Source: Microthrixaceae bacterium (GTDB lineage: Bacteria; Actinomycetota; Acidimicrobiia; Acidimicrobiales; Microtrichaceae). From it: a stretch of DNA of 64,000 nucleotides. This document shows positions 9,642 through 18,513 of this stretch, in pieces. Both the position numbers and the translations under genes were made by a program. The DNA lies in contig JAMLGK010000010.1 of the NCBI GenBank assembly GCA_023957995.1, positions 1 through 64,000 of the forward strand, given 5' to 3'. The notes under the pieces are model-generated. The model had not been told where the DNA came from and ran no database searches. It worked only from the letters and a program-made list of their open reading frames with translations. Numbering within the stretch: the first letter of the stretch is position 1; each line of letters begins with the position of its first letter.

Positions 9642-11107
9642 GACCGTGCCTCCTCGCGTGCAGCTGCTTCCAGCACCGCTGCGGTTCTGAACATCGGCAC
9701 CTCACCGAGCGCTGGAGCCAGCACCTGGACCCCGACCGGGAGCCCGTCCCCGCCTCGGCCGAACGGAACCGACATGGCCGGATGACCAGCCAGGTTGGAC
9801 GGGATCGTGCACAGGTCGTTCAGGTACATCGACAGCGGATCCGCCGTCTTCGAACCCATATCGAACGCCGTGCTGGGCGAGGTGGGTGAGAGCAGCACGT
9901 CGAAGTTCCCGTAGGCCGCGTCGAAGTCACCTCTTATGAGTGTGCGCACCTTCAGCGCCTTGCCGTAGAACGCGTCGTAGTAACCGGCGGACAGGGCGTA
10001 GGTGCCGAGCATGATGCGACGCTTCACCTCGTCACCGAAACCGGCGGTGCGGGTGGCCTCGATCATCTCACCCACGGTCGGGGCCTCGACCCTCATCCCG
10101 TACCGCACCCCGTCGTAACGCGCGAGATTCGACGAAGCCTCGGCAGGTGCGACCAGGTAGTACGCCGACAGGCCGTAGACGACAGCGGGGACCGAGACCT
10201 CCTCGACGATTGCTCCGGCCGCGGCGAGGCACTCTGCGGCAGCACGCGTCCGAGCGGCGACGTCGGGGGCGATTCCCTCCCCCATCATCTCGGAGATCAA
10301 CCCGACACGCATGCCCGACACGCCATCATCGAGATGCGTCGACACCGCTGGGACCTCGGTGTCGAGCGAGGTCGAGTCGCCCGGGTCGTGGCCGCCCATC
10401 ACCTCCAGCAGCAGTGCCGCATCGGCGACGCTGTTGGAGAAGGGCCCGATCTGATCCAGTGAGCTCCCGAACGCGATCAGGCCGAGGCGTGAGACGAGTC
10501 CGTAGGTCGGCTTCATCCCCACCACCCCACAGAGGGCTGCTGGTTGGCGGATCGATCCGCCGGTGTCAGAACCCAGGGCGAGTGTGGCGAAACCCGCTGC
10601 GACCGCCGCAGCGGACCCGCCGGAGGACCCGCCGGGCACCTTCGAGAGATCATGGGGGTTGTGGGTGGGACCGAATGCGGAGTTCTCGGTGGAGGAACCC
10701 ATCGCGAACTCGTCGAGGTTGGTCTTGCCCACCATGACCGCGCCCGCAGCTGCCAGACGCTGCACGACCGTGGCGTCATATGGAGGCTTCCAACCCTCGA
10801 GGATCCGCGAAGAGCAGGTGGTCTCGACGCCCTTGGTGCACAAGTTGTCCTTGAGCGCCACGGGAACCCCGGCCAGGGCCCCGGGGTCCGCTCCCCCTGC
10901 CACGGCGTCGTCGACCCGCCGGGCGGTCTCTCTGGCCTCCTCGGCCAGCACCAGGTTGAAGGCGTGGATCTCGCCCTCACGCTCTTCGATGCGTGTCAGC
11001 GACGTCTCCAGCACCTCCACGGCACTGAGGTCGCCCGATCGCACCGCCGCAGCGGTTTCGATCGCACTGGGGTCGACCGCGTTCGGGGAATGCTGCTCGT
11101 CGCTCAC
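9638..11107 (-). CDS. gatA: Asp-tRNA(Asn)/Glu-tRNA(Gln) amidotransferase subunit A
   Basis: 489 residues. It is an amidase-signature enzyme with the Lys-Ser-Ser triad visible: Lys in VALKDNLC, the cis-Ser in [14 protein letters not shown], and the nucleophile Ser in [11 protein letters not shown]. It hydrolyses glutamine and channels ammonia to GatB. The start is GTG 11107, whose last two bases share the gatC stop codon (GTGA), and the stop overlaps gatB (ATGA). The full complex gives organisms without GlnRS or AsnRS their Gln- or Asn-tRNA. Confidence 0.98.
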   Translation of the reverse strand: MSDEQHSPNAVDPSAIETAAAVRSGDLSAVEVLETSLTRIEEREGEIHAFNLVLAEEARETARRVDDAVAGGADPGALAGVPVALKDNLCTKGVETTCSSRILEGWKPPYDATVVQRLAAAGAVMVGKTNLDEFAMGSSTENSAFGPTHNPHDLSKVPGGSSGGSAAAVAAGFATLALGSDTGGSIRQPAALCGVVGMKPTYGLVSRLGLIAFGSSLDQIGPFSNSVADAALLLEVMGGHDPGDSTSLDTEVPAVSTHLDDGVSGMRVGLISEMMGEGIAPDVAARTRAAAECLAAAGAIVEEVSVPAVVYGLSAYYLVAPAEASSNLARYDGVRYGMRVEAPTVGEMIEATRTAGFGDEVKRRIMLGTYALSAGYYDAFYGKALKVRTLIRGDFDAAYGNFDVLLSPTSPSTAFDMGSKTADPLSMYLNDLCTIPSNLAGHPAMSVPFGRGGDGLPVGVQVLAPALGEVPMFRTAAVLEAAAREEARS

Positions 11108-11415
11108 GAGTCCTCCCCAAGTGATGGCGGCACCCGGAACTGGTTGTCCTCAACCGCAGGGGCAACCGACAGGACGTCGTCTCGGTCGAGTGGCTCCCCC
11201 GGTTCGTCGGGGCGAAACACGTTGGTCAGCGGGATGGGGCGTGCCATCGGTTCCACGTCTGTCAGATCGAGAGCCTCGATGTCGGCAGCATGCCCGAGGA
11301 TGTCGCCGAGTTGATGCGTGAAACGCTCCAGCTCGGCATCGGTGAGGGTCAGGCGAGCCAGCTTGGCGACCTTGGTCACCTCGGCGGCGGTGATGGGAGA
11401 ACTCTGTTCGGTCAT
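11104..11415 (-). CDS. gatC: Asp-tRNA(Asn)/Glu-tRNA(Gln) amidotransferase subunit C
   Basis: 103 residues from ATG 11415, normal for GatC; an open frame extends upstream to 11586 but its residues do not look like GatC. Family features are [19 protein letters not shown] at the N-terminus, the helix [13 protein letters not shown], and the proline-rich [16 protein letters not shown] segment, ending in FRVPPSL. GatC clamps GatA to GatB. First gene of the gat operon; it diverges from fetA with 104 nt between starts, where the gat promoter should lie. Confidence 0.97.
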   Translation of the reverse strand: MTEQSSPITAAEVTKVAKLARLTLTDAELERFTHQLGDILGHAADIEALDLTDVEPMARPIPLTNVFRPDEPGEPLDRDDVLSVAPAVEDNQFRVPPSLGEDS

Positions 11416-11519
11416 GGCGTCGTCGATCGTACCGCCAGCCGGTGAACGTCCCCGCAGCGAGCCGCCGATACGTTGGCCGGGCGGAGGTGCAGGGCCCCGC
11501 TTGCAGGTAGTTTCACAGG

Positions 11520-12140
11520 GTGCCGCCGTTGTTCGAGTTGCTCGAGGTGCACCTGAGCCGCAGCGGCGAACCAGTGCTCGAGGCATTCGACCTCGAGGTG
11601 CCCGATGACGGAGTCACGGTGCTCACGGGGCCGTCGGGGTCGGGCAAGTCGACGATCCTGCGGCTCTGCAACCGCCTTCTCGTACCCGACTCGGGCACCG
11701 TGCGATTCAGGGGCGTGGACGTGTCCCAAGGCGACCCCTGTGTGCTTCGCCGGTCGGTGGGGATGGTCTTCCAGCAGCCCACCGTGTTCGAGGGATCGGT
11801 CCTGGACAATCTGCGTGCCGCGGAGGAGTTGGACAGCACCGCCGCAGCCGACCTTCTCGGCGACGTGGCGCTCGACGCCTCGTTCCTGGACCGGAGGGCC
11901 CGCGACCTGTCGGGTGGGGAACAACAACGGCTCTGCCTCGCCCGCACCCTCGCCACCTCGCCGGTGGCACTGCTGGTGGACGAGGGGACCTCAGCACTGG
12001 ACCGGAAAGCGACGAGGGTCCTCGAGGAGCTCGTCGTCGACCTCGCCCGCCGCGGCACCCCCGTGCTCTGGGTCACCCATGACCTCGACCAGGCGGCCCG
12101 CATCGCGGATCATCGCAGGAGCCTGGGGAATCCCTCGTGA
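11520..12140 (+). CDS. fetA: ABC transporter ATPase, FetA/YbbL type
   Basis: 206 residues, a compact stand-alone ATPase. Visible motifs are Walker A GPSGSGKST, Q-loop VFQQP, signature LSGGEQQRL, Walker B LLVDEGTSALD and H-loop VTHD. The partner gene overlaps by 4 nt (GTGA) and encodes a UPF0014-type permease. This pair is FetAB in E. coli, implicated in iron export and peroxide resistance. GTG 11520 is the likely start. The substrate in this organism is inferred only from family. Confidence 0.88.
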   Translation: MPPLFELLEVHLSRSGEPVLEAFDLEVPDDGVTVLTGPSGSGKSTILRLCNRLLVPDSGTVRFRGVDVSQGDPCVLRRSVGMVFQQPTVFEGSVLDNLRAAEELDSTAAADLLGDVALDASFLDRRARDLSGGEQQRLCLARTLATSPVALLVDEGTSALDRKATRVLEELVVDLARRGTPVLWVTHDLDQAARIADHRRSLGNPS

Positions 12141-12949
12141 GCGCTGTGCTCACGGCATCACCGGTAGCGGATCCGAGCTGGCTGGGCCTGGTCGCAGCGG
12201 GAACGCTGATAGCGGTTGCCCTGGCACTCTCGGCCGCCCAGCAACTCGGACTCGGGCGCTCGATCCTCTGGTCGGCCGTGCGGGCCCTGGTGCAGCTGGC
12301 CGCAGTGGGGGTGGTGCTCGGATTCCTCCTGGCAGAGAGCACCTCGATCCTCTGGAGCTGGGCCTGGGTGGCGGTGATGGTGCTGTTCGCCGCATGGACC
12401 ACCGCCAGGCGTGCCCCGGAAGTGCCCGGGATGTTCACCCTGTCGCTGTCGGCGTACACCGCATCAGGCGTGGTCACGCTGGCGGTGCTCTTCGGTTTCG
12501 GGGTTTTCGAACTGGAGGCCCGCACACTCGTGACGTTGTCGGGCATGGTGGTCGGCAACTCGTTGGCTGCAACGGTTCTGGTCGGGCGGCGCCTGGTGGA
12601 GAGCCTCCAGGAACGCCGCGACGAGGTGGAGGCCCGGCTCGCCCTCGGAAACACCGCCGCCGAGGCCTCGGCGCCGATGGTGCGCAGTTCGGTTCGGACC
12701 GCTCTGATACCCCAGGTGGAAACGACCAAGGCGGTCGGGATCGTGCTCCTGCCCGGAGCGATGGTCGGGCTCCTGTTGGCAGGGGTCGAACCCGCCGTGG
12801 CGGTGAAGGTCCAGCTGGCGGTGATGTACCTGATCCTCGGGTCGGTGGCGACGACAACCGCGGTGGTCGCTCTCGGGGTTCGTCGCCGGGCGTTCAGTGC
12901 AGACCACCGGTTGGTGCTCGACACACCGAGTCACGACCGGGGGTCGTGA
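12137..12949 (+). CDS. fetB: ABC transporter permease, FetB/YbbM (UPF0014) type
   Basis: 270 residues with seven predicted membrane segments. Family blocks include AVRALVQLAAVGVVLGFLL (about 49-67) and GMVVGNSLAATVLVGRRL (about 135-152). The cytosolic loop ALGNTAAEASAPMVRSSVR (about 172-190) precedes ALIPQVETTKAVGIVLLPG, the most conserved part of UPF0014. GTG 12137 overlaps the fetA stop, so the two are coupled. The stop is only 4 nt from the convergent esterase stop at 12954. Confidence 0.88.
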   Translation: MSAVLTASPVADPSWLGLVAAGTLIAVALALSAAQQLGLGRSILWSAVRALVQLAAVGVVLGFLLAESTSILWSWAWVAVMVLFAAWTTARRAPEVPGMFTLSLSAYTASGVVTLAVLFGFGVFELEARTLVTLSGMVVGNSLAATVLVGRRLVESLQERRDEVEARLALGNTAAEASAPMVRSSVRTALIPQVETTKAVGIVLLPGAMVGLLLAGVEPAVAVKVQLAVMYLILGSVATTTAVVALGVRRRAFSADHRLVLDTPSHDRGS

Positions 12950-12953
12950 CCGG

Positions 12954-13715
12954 TCAGCCGCTGTGACGGGCGACGAAATCGAGGGCCCGTTCGATGATCA
13001 GGTCCTTGTCGTAGTCCTGGGTGGCCACGTGGTAGCTGCGCTCGAGCGACACCCGCTCGACCGGACCCGACACGGATTCCGCGAGCAGGTCGGAATCGGT
13101 CGGGGGGACCACGTGGTCCTGCGGGCTGTTCATGAGCAGCAGCGGTTGGGTGACCCGGGGTAGGTCCGCCGCGAACTCGCCGGCCGCATCGAACAGGGTC
13201 AGCAACGGAGCCAACGGCGTCTGTGAGTAGGCCGACTCGACCACTTCGGGATCCGCGATGTCCGAGCCGATCCCATCCATTGCGACCTCGCCGGATTCCA
13301 CCAGCTGCTGAACCAGCGCGCGCATGTCCTCCTGCGGCGAGACCGCTGGATTGATGCAGATCAGCCCGGCCAGTTCGGGATGGTTCGACGCCAGCCAGCA
13401 CGTGAGCGATCCCCCCATCGACAACCCCGCCACGAACTGGACCTCGGTGCGCTCGGACAACCGCTGCAGAGCTGCCTCCGCCGCCTCGGACCAGTCGGGC
13501 CATCCGGTACCCAACATGTCCTCGATGGTTGTGCCGTGGCCGGGCAGCCGGGGCATCTCGACCGAGTAGCCCGCCGCCGCGAAGCTCTCGGCCAACCCCC
13601 GCATCGACGACGGGTTGCCGGTGAACCCGTGGAGCACGAGCACACCCACCGACCCGCCGTCCGCGCTCCAGGGCTCTGCTCCGGGCAACACCTCGACTGG
13701 TTTCTGGTCGGACAT
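12954..13715 (-). CDS. alpha/beta-hydrolase, carboxylesterase/monoacylglycerol lipase-like
   Basis: 253 residues. The oxyanion motif HGFTGNP is near residue 29, the nucleophile elbow GLSMGG (Ser) near 99, the acid Asp in NSPQDHVVPP near 199, and the catalytic His in SYHVATQDYDKD near 227. The closing YDKD/ERALDF pattern matches Est30-type carboxylesterases and bacterial monoacylglycerol lipases. No signal peptide, so cytosolic. ATG 13715 diverges from the SCP2 gene with the palindromic promoter region between them, so the two could share a regulator. Confidence 0.9.
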   Translation of the reverse strand: MSDQKPVEVLPGAEPWSADGGSVGVLVLHGFTGNPSSMRGLAESFAAAGYSVEMPRLPGHGTTIEDMLGTGWPDWSEAAEAALQRLSERTEVQFVAGLSMGGSLTCWLASNHPELAGLICINPAVSPQEDMRALVQQLVESGEVAMDGIGSDIADPEVVESAYSQTPLAPLLTLFDAAGEFAADLPRVTQPLLLMNSPQDHVVPPTDSDLLAESVSGPVERVSLERSYHVATQDYDKDLIIERALDFVARHSG

Positions 13716-13783
13716 CGGTCACCTCGATCGTGGGGTTGGCACGATGGTATTGCCACTTGGCGGCCGCCTGCTCCACCTCACCC

Positions 13784-13811
13784 TTGACCGACCGGTCAAG
13801 ACGACTAACCT
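13784..13811 (+). promoter_or_regulatory. sigma70-type promoter with overlapping palindromic operator
   Basis: TTGACC (13784-13789) and TAACCT (13806-13811) are separated by 16 nt, a good -35/-10 pair reading toward the SCP2 gene whose ATG is 47 nt further on. The -35 box is one arm of the perfect palindrome TTGACC-GACC-GGTCAA (13784-13799, core GACCGGTC). A dimeric repressor bound here would cover the -35 region; TetR-family regulators often use such sites, but that is inference. No regulator gene is adjacent. Confidence 0.6.
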
Positions 13812-13857
13812 GCTGGCGCTCGGAGACACGTCGCACGACGCCAGACAAGGGGGGCCG

Positions 13858-14280
13858 ATGCCCAAGTACCAGTTCCTGACCGATGAGTGGCTCGAAGAAG
13901 CCAAGAAGATCCGAGAGGATCTGAGTGCCGACGAGTCCGGCACTCCTCACAAGGTCAAGATGAACCAGATCGTGACCGAGGTGCCGTTCGGCGACGGGAC
14001 CATCAACGCCCACATGGACACCTCCTCCGGTGAGATGGACATGGACCTGGGCCACCTCGAGGATCCCGAACTCACCGTCACACTCGACTACGCGACGGCC
14101 AAGGCCATCCTCGTGGACGGAAATCCACAGGCAGGCATGCAGGCGTTCATGGCAGGCAAGATCAAGGTCGAGGGCGACATGACCAAGCTCATGGCCATGC
14201 AGCAGGCCCCCGCCGATCCCGAAGCAGCCGCCAACGCTGAGAAGATCGCCACCGCGATCAAGGAGATCACCGCGGACTGA
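13858..14280 (+). CDS. SCP2 sterol-binding domain protein
   Basis: 140 residues from ATG 13858, with AAGGGGG 5-10 nt upstream; an upstream open frame is a shadow of the esterase. A short N-terminal helix (QFLTDEWLEEAKKIREDL) precedes an SCP2/lipid-transfer fold. The DPELTVTLDYATAKAILVDG segment and the block MQAFMAGKIKVEGDMTKLM, near the C-terminus, are the hallmark of this family. Such single-domain proteins bind lipids or acyl-CoAs in the cytosol. The strong promoter and good ribosome site suggest high expression. Confidence 0.92.
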   Translation: MPKYQFLTDEWLEEAKKIREDLSADESGTPHKVKMNQIVTEVPFGDGTINAHMDTSSGEMDMDLGHLEDPELTVTLDYATAKAILVDGNPQAGMQAFMAGKIKVEGDMTKLMAMQQAPADPEAAANAEKIATAIKEITAD

Positions 14281-14385
14281 GCCACCCGCGCGACCAGTGA
14301 CTGTGGACGGGCTCCGGTGGAAGTCCTCCGGTGGTCCGTTCCCGGTCACCGCGCAGCTCCTGGTCGCCCCGATTCGGCGCCGGCC

Positions 14386-15954
14386 CTATCCAGGCGCTGA
14401 CGAATCTCCCAGGTCCACCAGACGCGTGGCCAGCACCGCGCCCATCAGGGCTACGACCGCACCCAACACATAGGCGTTCCGGTAGGAACCGGCGAGGCCG
14501 GCCGAACCGACGGTGGCCACCTGCATGGCCTCGAGCCCGTTCATCCCAACGGTGGTTCCCACCTGGGCCACCAACTGCTGGGTGGCACCGGCTATCCCCA
14601 GATCCTGGTCCTGCACCGAGTTGGCCACCGCTGATGCGATCCGGGGTTGCGCCGCGCCGATACCGAAGCCCGACAACGTGAGGGCCACCACCACCACGAC
14701 TGTCTTCGGGTCCGACGACACGAACGCGAACGTCGACAACGAGGCGACCAGCGACAACAGACCGCCCACCACCGTCGCCCGCGCCGAGATCCTGTGTGCC
14801 ATGTAGCCGGCGATCGGTCCGGCTATGGCGAAGGTGAGCGGACGGGGGACCATCATCAACGCGATCGTCTCCGCGCCCAGCCCCCTGACCTCGGCGAGCA
14901 GCTTCGGGGTGAGGATGAACCCACCCATGTAGCCGAACTGGATGAAGAACGACACGGCGACCGGCACCGAGAAACCGCGACGCTTGAACCAGTGCAACGG
15001 GATCAGGGGGAACTCCACGCGCCGTTCCACCCTCACGAACCACCACGCTCCCAGTGGACACACCACGATCCCCAGGAGCACCCATCGGTTCGTGAATCCC
15101 CAGACCGATGCCCGGTCTATCGCCAGGAGCAGTCCGGCCAGCGAGACGACCAACGCCACCTGGCCGAGCACGTCGAAGTGCACATCGTGATGGCGTCGTG
15201 TCTCGGGCAGGACCACCAGCGCGACCAGGGCAGCGCCCAGCAACAAGGGCGTCTGGAACCAGAAGATCGCACGCCAACCCACGGCTTCGACCAACGGTCC
15301 ACCGATGACCAGTCCGAGCACCGGCCCACCGGCCATCACCAGTGACCAGAACCCCAGTGCCTTGGAACGGTCGCGCCGTGCGAAGAGCTGGTTGATGATC
15401 GCCAGCGAGCTCGGACCCGTGGCGGCACCGATCGTGGCACCGATGACCCTGAAAGCGATCAGCGATCCGCCCGACCAGGCCAGAGCTGCCAGCACCGAGA
15501 ACACCGCTGCGCCGAAGATGCCCACCAGGTACACCCGCCGGTGACCGTGCAGGTCGCCCAGTTTTCCCGCGGTGGTTCCGGTGAGTCCGACCGCGATGGT
15601 CGGGCCGGAGATCAACCACACGAGCGTGCTGGCACTGGTGCCCAGGTCGTCCGCTATCGAAGGACGGCTCACCGCAAGGATCGTGATGGAGCTGGCAATC
15701 CCCAGGGCGCCGAGCAGCACCGTCCACGTGATCAGCCAGCGGAACCAACCCGGTCGACCCTCGAGGTCGTCCGCAGGATCCGCGGCGCTGGGCACCTGTT
15801 CACGGAACCGGCGGGCGCGTCGGATCAGCAGAGACCACGGGAGCACCGTTTCCTCGTCGACCCCCGGTGCCTCGATCGCCACCGCTGTGGCGGGATCGAC
15901 ATCTGGATCCGACCCCTCGGGAACCTCGGGTTCGGTTGGCCGGTCGGGACCCAT
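14386..15954 (-). CDS. MFS transporter, DHA2 (EmrB/QacA) 14-TM type
   Basis: 522 residues with a long acidic and proline-rich cytosolic N-terminus (about 85 residues) and about fourteen membrane segments. Recognisable blocks are LVWLISGPTIAVGLTGTTAG, GKLGDLHGHRRVYLVG (motif A, G-x-L-x-D-x-x-G-x-R-R) and the motif-C-like MAGGPVLGLVIGGPLVEAVG. This family exports drugs or lipids with protons. ATG 15954 and GTG 15957 are adjacent candidates. It is downstream of the kinase gene on the same strand, with a 211-nt gap carrying a long inverted repeat. Confidence 0.9.
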   Translation of the reverse strand: MGPDRPTEPEVPEGSDPDVDPATAVAIEAPGVDEETVLPWSLLIRRARRFREQVPSAADPADDLEGRPGWFRWLITWTVLLGALGIASSITILAVSRPSIADDLGTSASTLVWLISGPTIAVGLTGTTAGKLGDLHGHRRVYLVGIFGAAVFSVLAALAWSGGSLIAFRVIGATIGAATGPSSLAIINQLFARRDRSKALGFWSLVMAGGPVLGLVIGGPLVEAVGWRAIFWFQTPLLLGAALVALVVLPETRRHHDVHFDVLGQVALVVSLAGLLLAIDRASVWGFTNRWVLLGIVVCPLGAWWFVRVERRVEFPLIPLHWFKRRGFSVPVAVSFFIQFGYMGGFILTPKLLAEVRGLGAETIALMMVPRPLTFAIAGPIAGYMAHRISARATVVGGLLSLVASLSTFAFVSSDPKTVVVVVALTLSGFGIGAAQPRIASAVANSVQDQDLGIAGATQQLVAQVGTTVGMNGLEAMQVATVGSAGLAGSYRNAYVLGAVVALMGAVLATRLVDLGDSSAPG

Positions 15955-16016
15955 CACCCCGAGAGGTTACGACCCGGAGAGGTCAGGACCCCGAGCGAGA
16001 GGACCTTGCGTGACAG

Positions 16017-16102
16017 GACCGTCCACCGCGTTGGGGCGGCCGCCACCTGCGGCGGCTGGGGAACACCACGGACAGCAGACCACCCCAACGCAGTGGACGG
16101 TC
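16017..16102. repeat. long imperfect inverted repeat, 20-bp arms
   Basis: The left arm at 16017-16036 and the right arm at 16083-16102 are reverse complements at 19 of 20 positions, separated by 46 nt. Inside, GCCGCC/GGCGGC forms a second small hairpin. The element sits between the kinase stop (16166) and the downstream MFS start (15954), both minus strand. No U-run follows, so a classical terminator is unlikely. It may be a structured leader or attenuator, a protein binding site, or a tiny mobile remnant. Confidence 0.7.
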
Positions 16103-16165
16103 GAGCGCCACGCTAGAGGTGGGCGACAGCGCGTACGCGGACCCCACGACCTGCCGTGGAGAGCA

Positions 16166-18406
16166 TCAACCAGATCTCGTGAAGATCCGAACCTGTGCGC
16201 CGGGCAGGCGCGACTCCCCCGCCGGTGGGTCGGTGGCGAGGACCGTCCCCGAGGGCGACCCCTCGATTCCCGAGACGGTGAATCCGCGCGACTCCAACTC
16301 GGCCGCCGCCGCGGTGCCGGTGCTGCCGGTCACGTCGGGAACGACGATCGGTTCTGGGCCCGCAGAGACCACGAGGACCACTGCGGAGCCCCGGGGCAAC
16401 TCACTCCCGGGAGCGGTGTCGGAGCGGATCACCACTCCCTTGTCGATCGACGAGCTGTACTCCTCGGTCGGCTCGGCCACGAGCTGCACCGCCCCCAGCG
16501 CCGCTTGGGCTTCTTCGAGGGTGACTCCGACGATCCCGTCGGGAACCACTCGTGGAGCAGGACCGTCGGAGACCACCAGGTCGATCGCGGTCTGCTTGGG
16601 CACCCTGCCTTCATCGTCGGGGGCGGGTGATCCCGGAGCCGGCGAGGCCGCCACGACCGACCCAGCGGGGACGTCCTCGTCGAAGGTGGTCGTTCGCGAA
16701 CCGAGCGCCAGCCCGGCCGACTCGATCTGGGCCCGGGCCTCGGGCTCGGGCATTCCGGCGAGCGATGGGACCGCCGTGAGGGTAGGACCATCGGAGACCG
16801 TGAAGCTGACCGGCTCACCCTCGGAGAGGTCGGTGCCCGGGCTGGGGTTCTGCGCCAACACCTGGCCCGTGGTGGTGCCGTCGCGGCGCACGCGCTCAGG
16901 ATCCCCGACGACCCACCCGTTGGACTCCGCCTGGGATGTGGCCTCCTCGAGTTGGGAACCCACCCAGTCGGGAACCGTGTGGGTCGGAACGCGCACGAAG
17001 AACCACCAGGCGGCACCGCCCGACAACGCGAGAAGCAACAACACCGCTACTGCAGCGAACCACCGACGCCTGCGGCCCCGGCGCGAGCCGACGCCCTTGT
17101 CGGGGTCGATCGTTGCGCCCACCGGTGCCGCGTCGAGCGGGTCCACCACACCCAACGACACCGGTCGGGCCGAGTCCAGCGCCCGGTATTCCTCGGCCAC
17201 AGCGATGGAGTCGCGCCCGAACTCATCCGATTCGGAATCCCCACTACCTGCACCACCGGCGGACACACCGGCACCGCTGACCGAACCGTGCGAGGACTGC
17301 TCCGAGGATCGGAGGTCGATCTGGTCTGCTCCGGATGCGCCATCCACTGGGCCGACTCCCGATCCAGCTCCCACCTCATGGCCGGGCCCCTCTCCGGAGC
17401 CATGGCCGGGCCCCTCTCCGGAGCCATGGCCGGACCCCTCCCCGGAGCTGCCCAGCGGAGCCGCGCCCAGGATGCGCACCGACCCGCCGGAACGGTCCAC
17501 CAGCAGTTCTGCGGTGTCGTCGCCGGTGGAGATGACGGGCGCCAGCGGCAAGGGCTCCGGAGCCGGGAGCTCCGATGCAGCCGCCTCGAGCGCCTCACCC
17601 AGATCCGCAGCGTCGCAACGCTTATCCGGTTCCCGGTCGGTCGCGGCGATCAACGCAGCTCTCAGCGGGGCCAGTGCATCGGGTATCTCCACGTCCTCGC
17701 GGACCCTGCGCCCCATCGTTGCCACTGGTGAATCACCCAGCAGGGGGACGGTTCCGGTGGCAGCTTCAACGAGCACCAGAGCGAGCGAGTAGACGTCGGT
17801 ACGCGGTTCGGCGCTCCGACCCATCACCTGTTCGGGTGAGGCGTACCGTGTCGCACCGGCACCCGCATCGGTGGGCTCGGTGGCCGACGCGGAAGCGATC
17901 GCACGGGCGATGCCGAAGTCGGCCAACGCCAGACGGCCGGCGGCGTCGAACAAGAGGTTCGACGGCTTCACGTCGCGGTGCACCAGGCCCTGACGGTGAG
18001 CATGGGCAAGCGCTCCGGCCGCCTGGGCGCCCACGCTGGCCACCTGGGCCGCGTCGAGGAGGGCCCCGGAGTCCAGCAGAGATGCGAGGCTGCCCCCCGC
18101 GTAGTACTCGGTCACGATGAAGGGCACTGCCATTTCGTCGACATCGACGGTGCCGGCATCGATCACGGTGACTATGTGGTCGTGGTGCAGAGAAGCCACG
18201 AGTCGGGACTCGCGTTCGAACTGCTGCACGAAGCGCGCGTCGGAGGCCAGGCTCTCGTGCAGGACCTTGACGGCCACCGGGCACTGCCGACGAAGATCCG
18301 TTGCGAGGAACACGCGGGCAGAGGCGCCGGTGCCCAGGCGACTGGACAGCACGAACCGGTCACCGAGCACCGATCCCGAATCGAAGGTGGTCCCAACCGC
18401 CGCCAT
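16166..18406 (-). CDS. Ser/Thr protein kinase with four PASTA domains (PknB-like)
   Basis: 746 residues, membrane-spanning receptor kinase. Kinase domain about 15-275: G-loop LGTGASARV, Lys47 in VAVKVLH, HRDVKPSN (Asp145), DFGIAR (Asp163) and the APE-like YASPEQVMG. An acidic Gly/Ser-rich juxtamembrane linker with a short repeat follows, then a basic stretch (SRRGRRRR) and one membrane helix at about 448-471. Four PASTA-type repeats (about 474-746) each carry a VP-x-x-x-G start. PASTA kinases sense muropeptides or lipid II and regulate cell-wall synthesis and division. ATG 18406. The usual phosphatase and RodA/PBP neighbours are absent here. Confidence 0.95.
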   Translation of the reverse strand: MAAVGTTFDSGSVLGDRFVLSSRLGTGASARVFLATDLRRQCPVAVKVLHESLASDARFVQQFERESRLVASLHHDHIVTVIDAGTVDVDEMAVPFIVTEYYAGGSLASLLDSGALLDAAQVASVGAQAAGALAHAHRQGLVHRDVKPSNLLFDAAGRLALADFGIARAIASASATEPTDAGAGATRYASPEQVMGRSAEPRTDVYSLALVLVEAATGTVPLLGDSPVATMGRRVREDVEIPDALAPLRAALIAATDREPDKRCDAADLGEALEAAASELPAPEPLPLAPVISTGDDTAELLVDRSGGSVRILGAAPLGSSGEGSGHGSGEGPGHGSGEGPGHEVGAGSGVGPVDGASGADQIDLRSSEQSSHGSVSGAGVSAGGAGSGDSESDEFGRDSIAVAEEYRALDSARPVSLGVVDPLDAAPVGATIDPDKGVGSRRGRRRRWFAAVAVLLLLALSGGAAWWFFVRVPTHTVPDWVGSQLEEATSQAESNGWVVGDPERVRRDGTTTGQVLAQNPSPGTDLSEGEPVSFTVSDGPTLTAVPSLAGMPEPEARAQIESAGLALGSRTTTFDEDVPAGSVVAASPAPGSPAPDDEGRVPKQTAIDLVVSDGPAPRVVPDGIVGVTLEEAQAALGAVQLVAEPTEEYSSSIDKGVVIRSDTAPGSELPRGSAVVLVVSAGPEPIVVPDVTGSTGTAAAAELESRGFTVSGIEGSPSGTVLATDPPAGESRLPGAQVRIFTRSG
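17377..17448. repeat. 24-bp tandem repeat, 3 units, inside the kinase gene
   Basis: Units at 17377-17400, 17401-17424 and 17425-17448. The first two are identical and the third differs at two bases. Being 24 bp, the array keeps frame and encodes repeated eight-residue units of the type GSGEGPGH in the linker between kinase domain and membrane helix. Copy-number change would lengthen or shorten that linker without breaking the gene. Confidence 0.9.
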
Positions 18407-18465
18407 GGGGTCAAGGCTAACTGTGCTCGGGCGCGTGCTCGGGGACTGTTCAGTCGCCAGAAGTC

Positions 18466-18489
18466 ACCCCGGCGCGCTGTCGCCGGGGT
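18466..18489. promoter_or_regulatory. perfect 9-bp hairpin between divergent genes
   Basis: ACCCCGGCG at 18466-18474 and CGCCGGGGT at 18481-18489 pair perfectly around a 6-nt loop. It lies in the 107-nt gap between the PASTA kinase start (18406, minus) and the small membrane protein start (18514, plus). As DNA it is a dyad a repressor could bind; as RNA it would be a stable leader hairpin. TGATAC just after it (18501-18506) resembles a -10 box too close to the ATG for a usual leader. Role not determined. Confidence 0.4.
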
Positions 18490-18513
18490 CCTGTCTCGGG
18501 TGATACTTGGCCG

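Noticed and set aside
11104..11586. 160-codon version of GatC
   Set aside because: The first 57 residues are unlike GatC; ATG 11415 gives the normal 103 residues.
12931..15748. Long minus-strand frames at 12931-14349 and 14267-15748
   Set aside because: Out of frame with the esterase, SCP2 and MFS genes, Gly/Arg-rich, without motifs.
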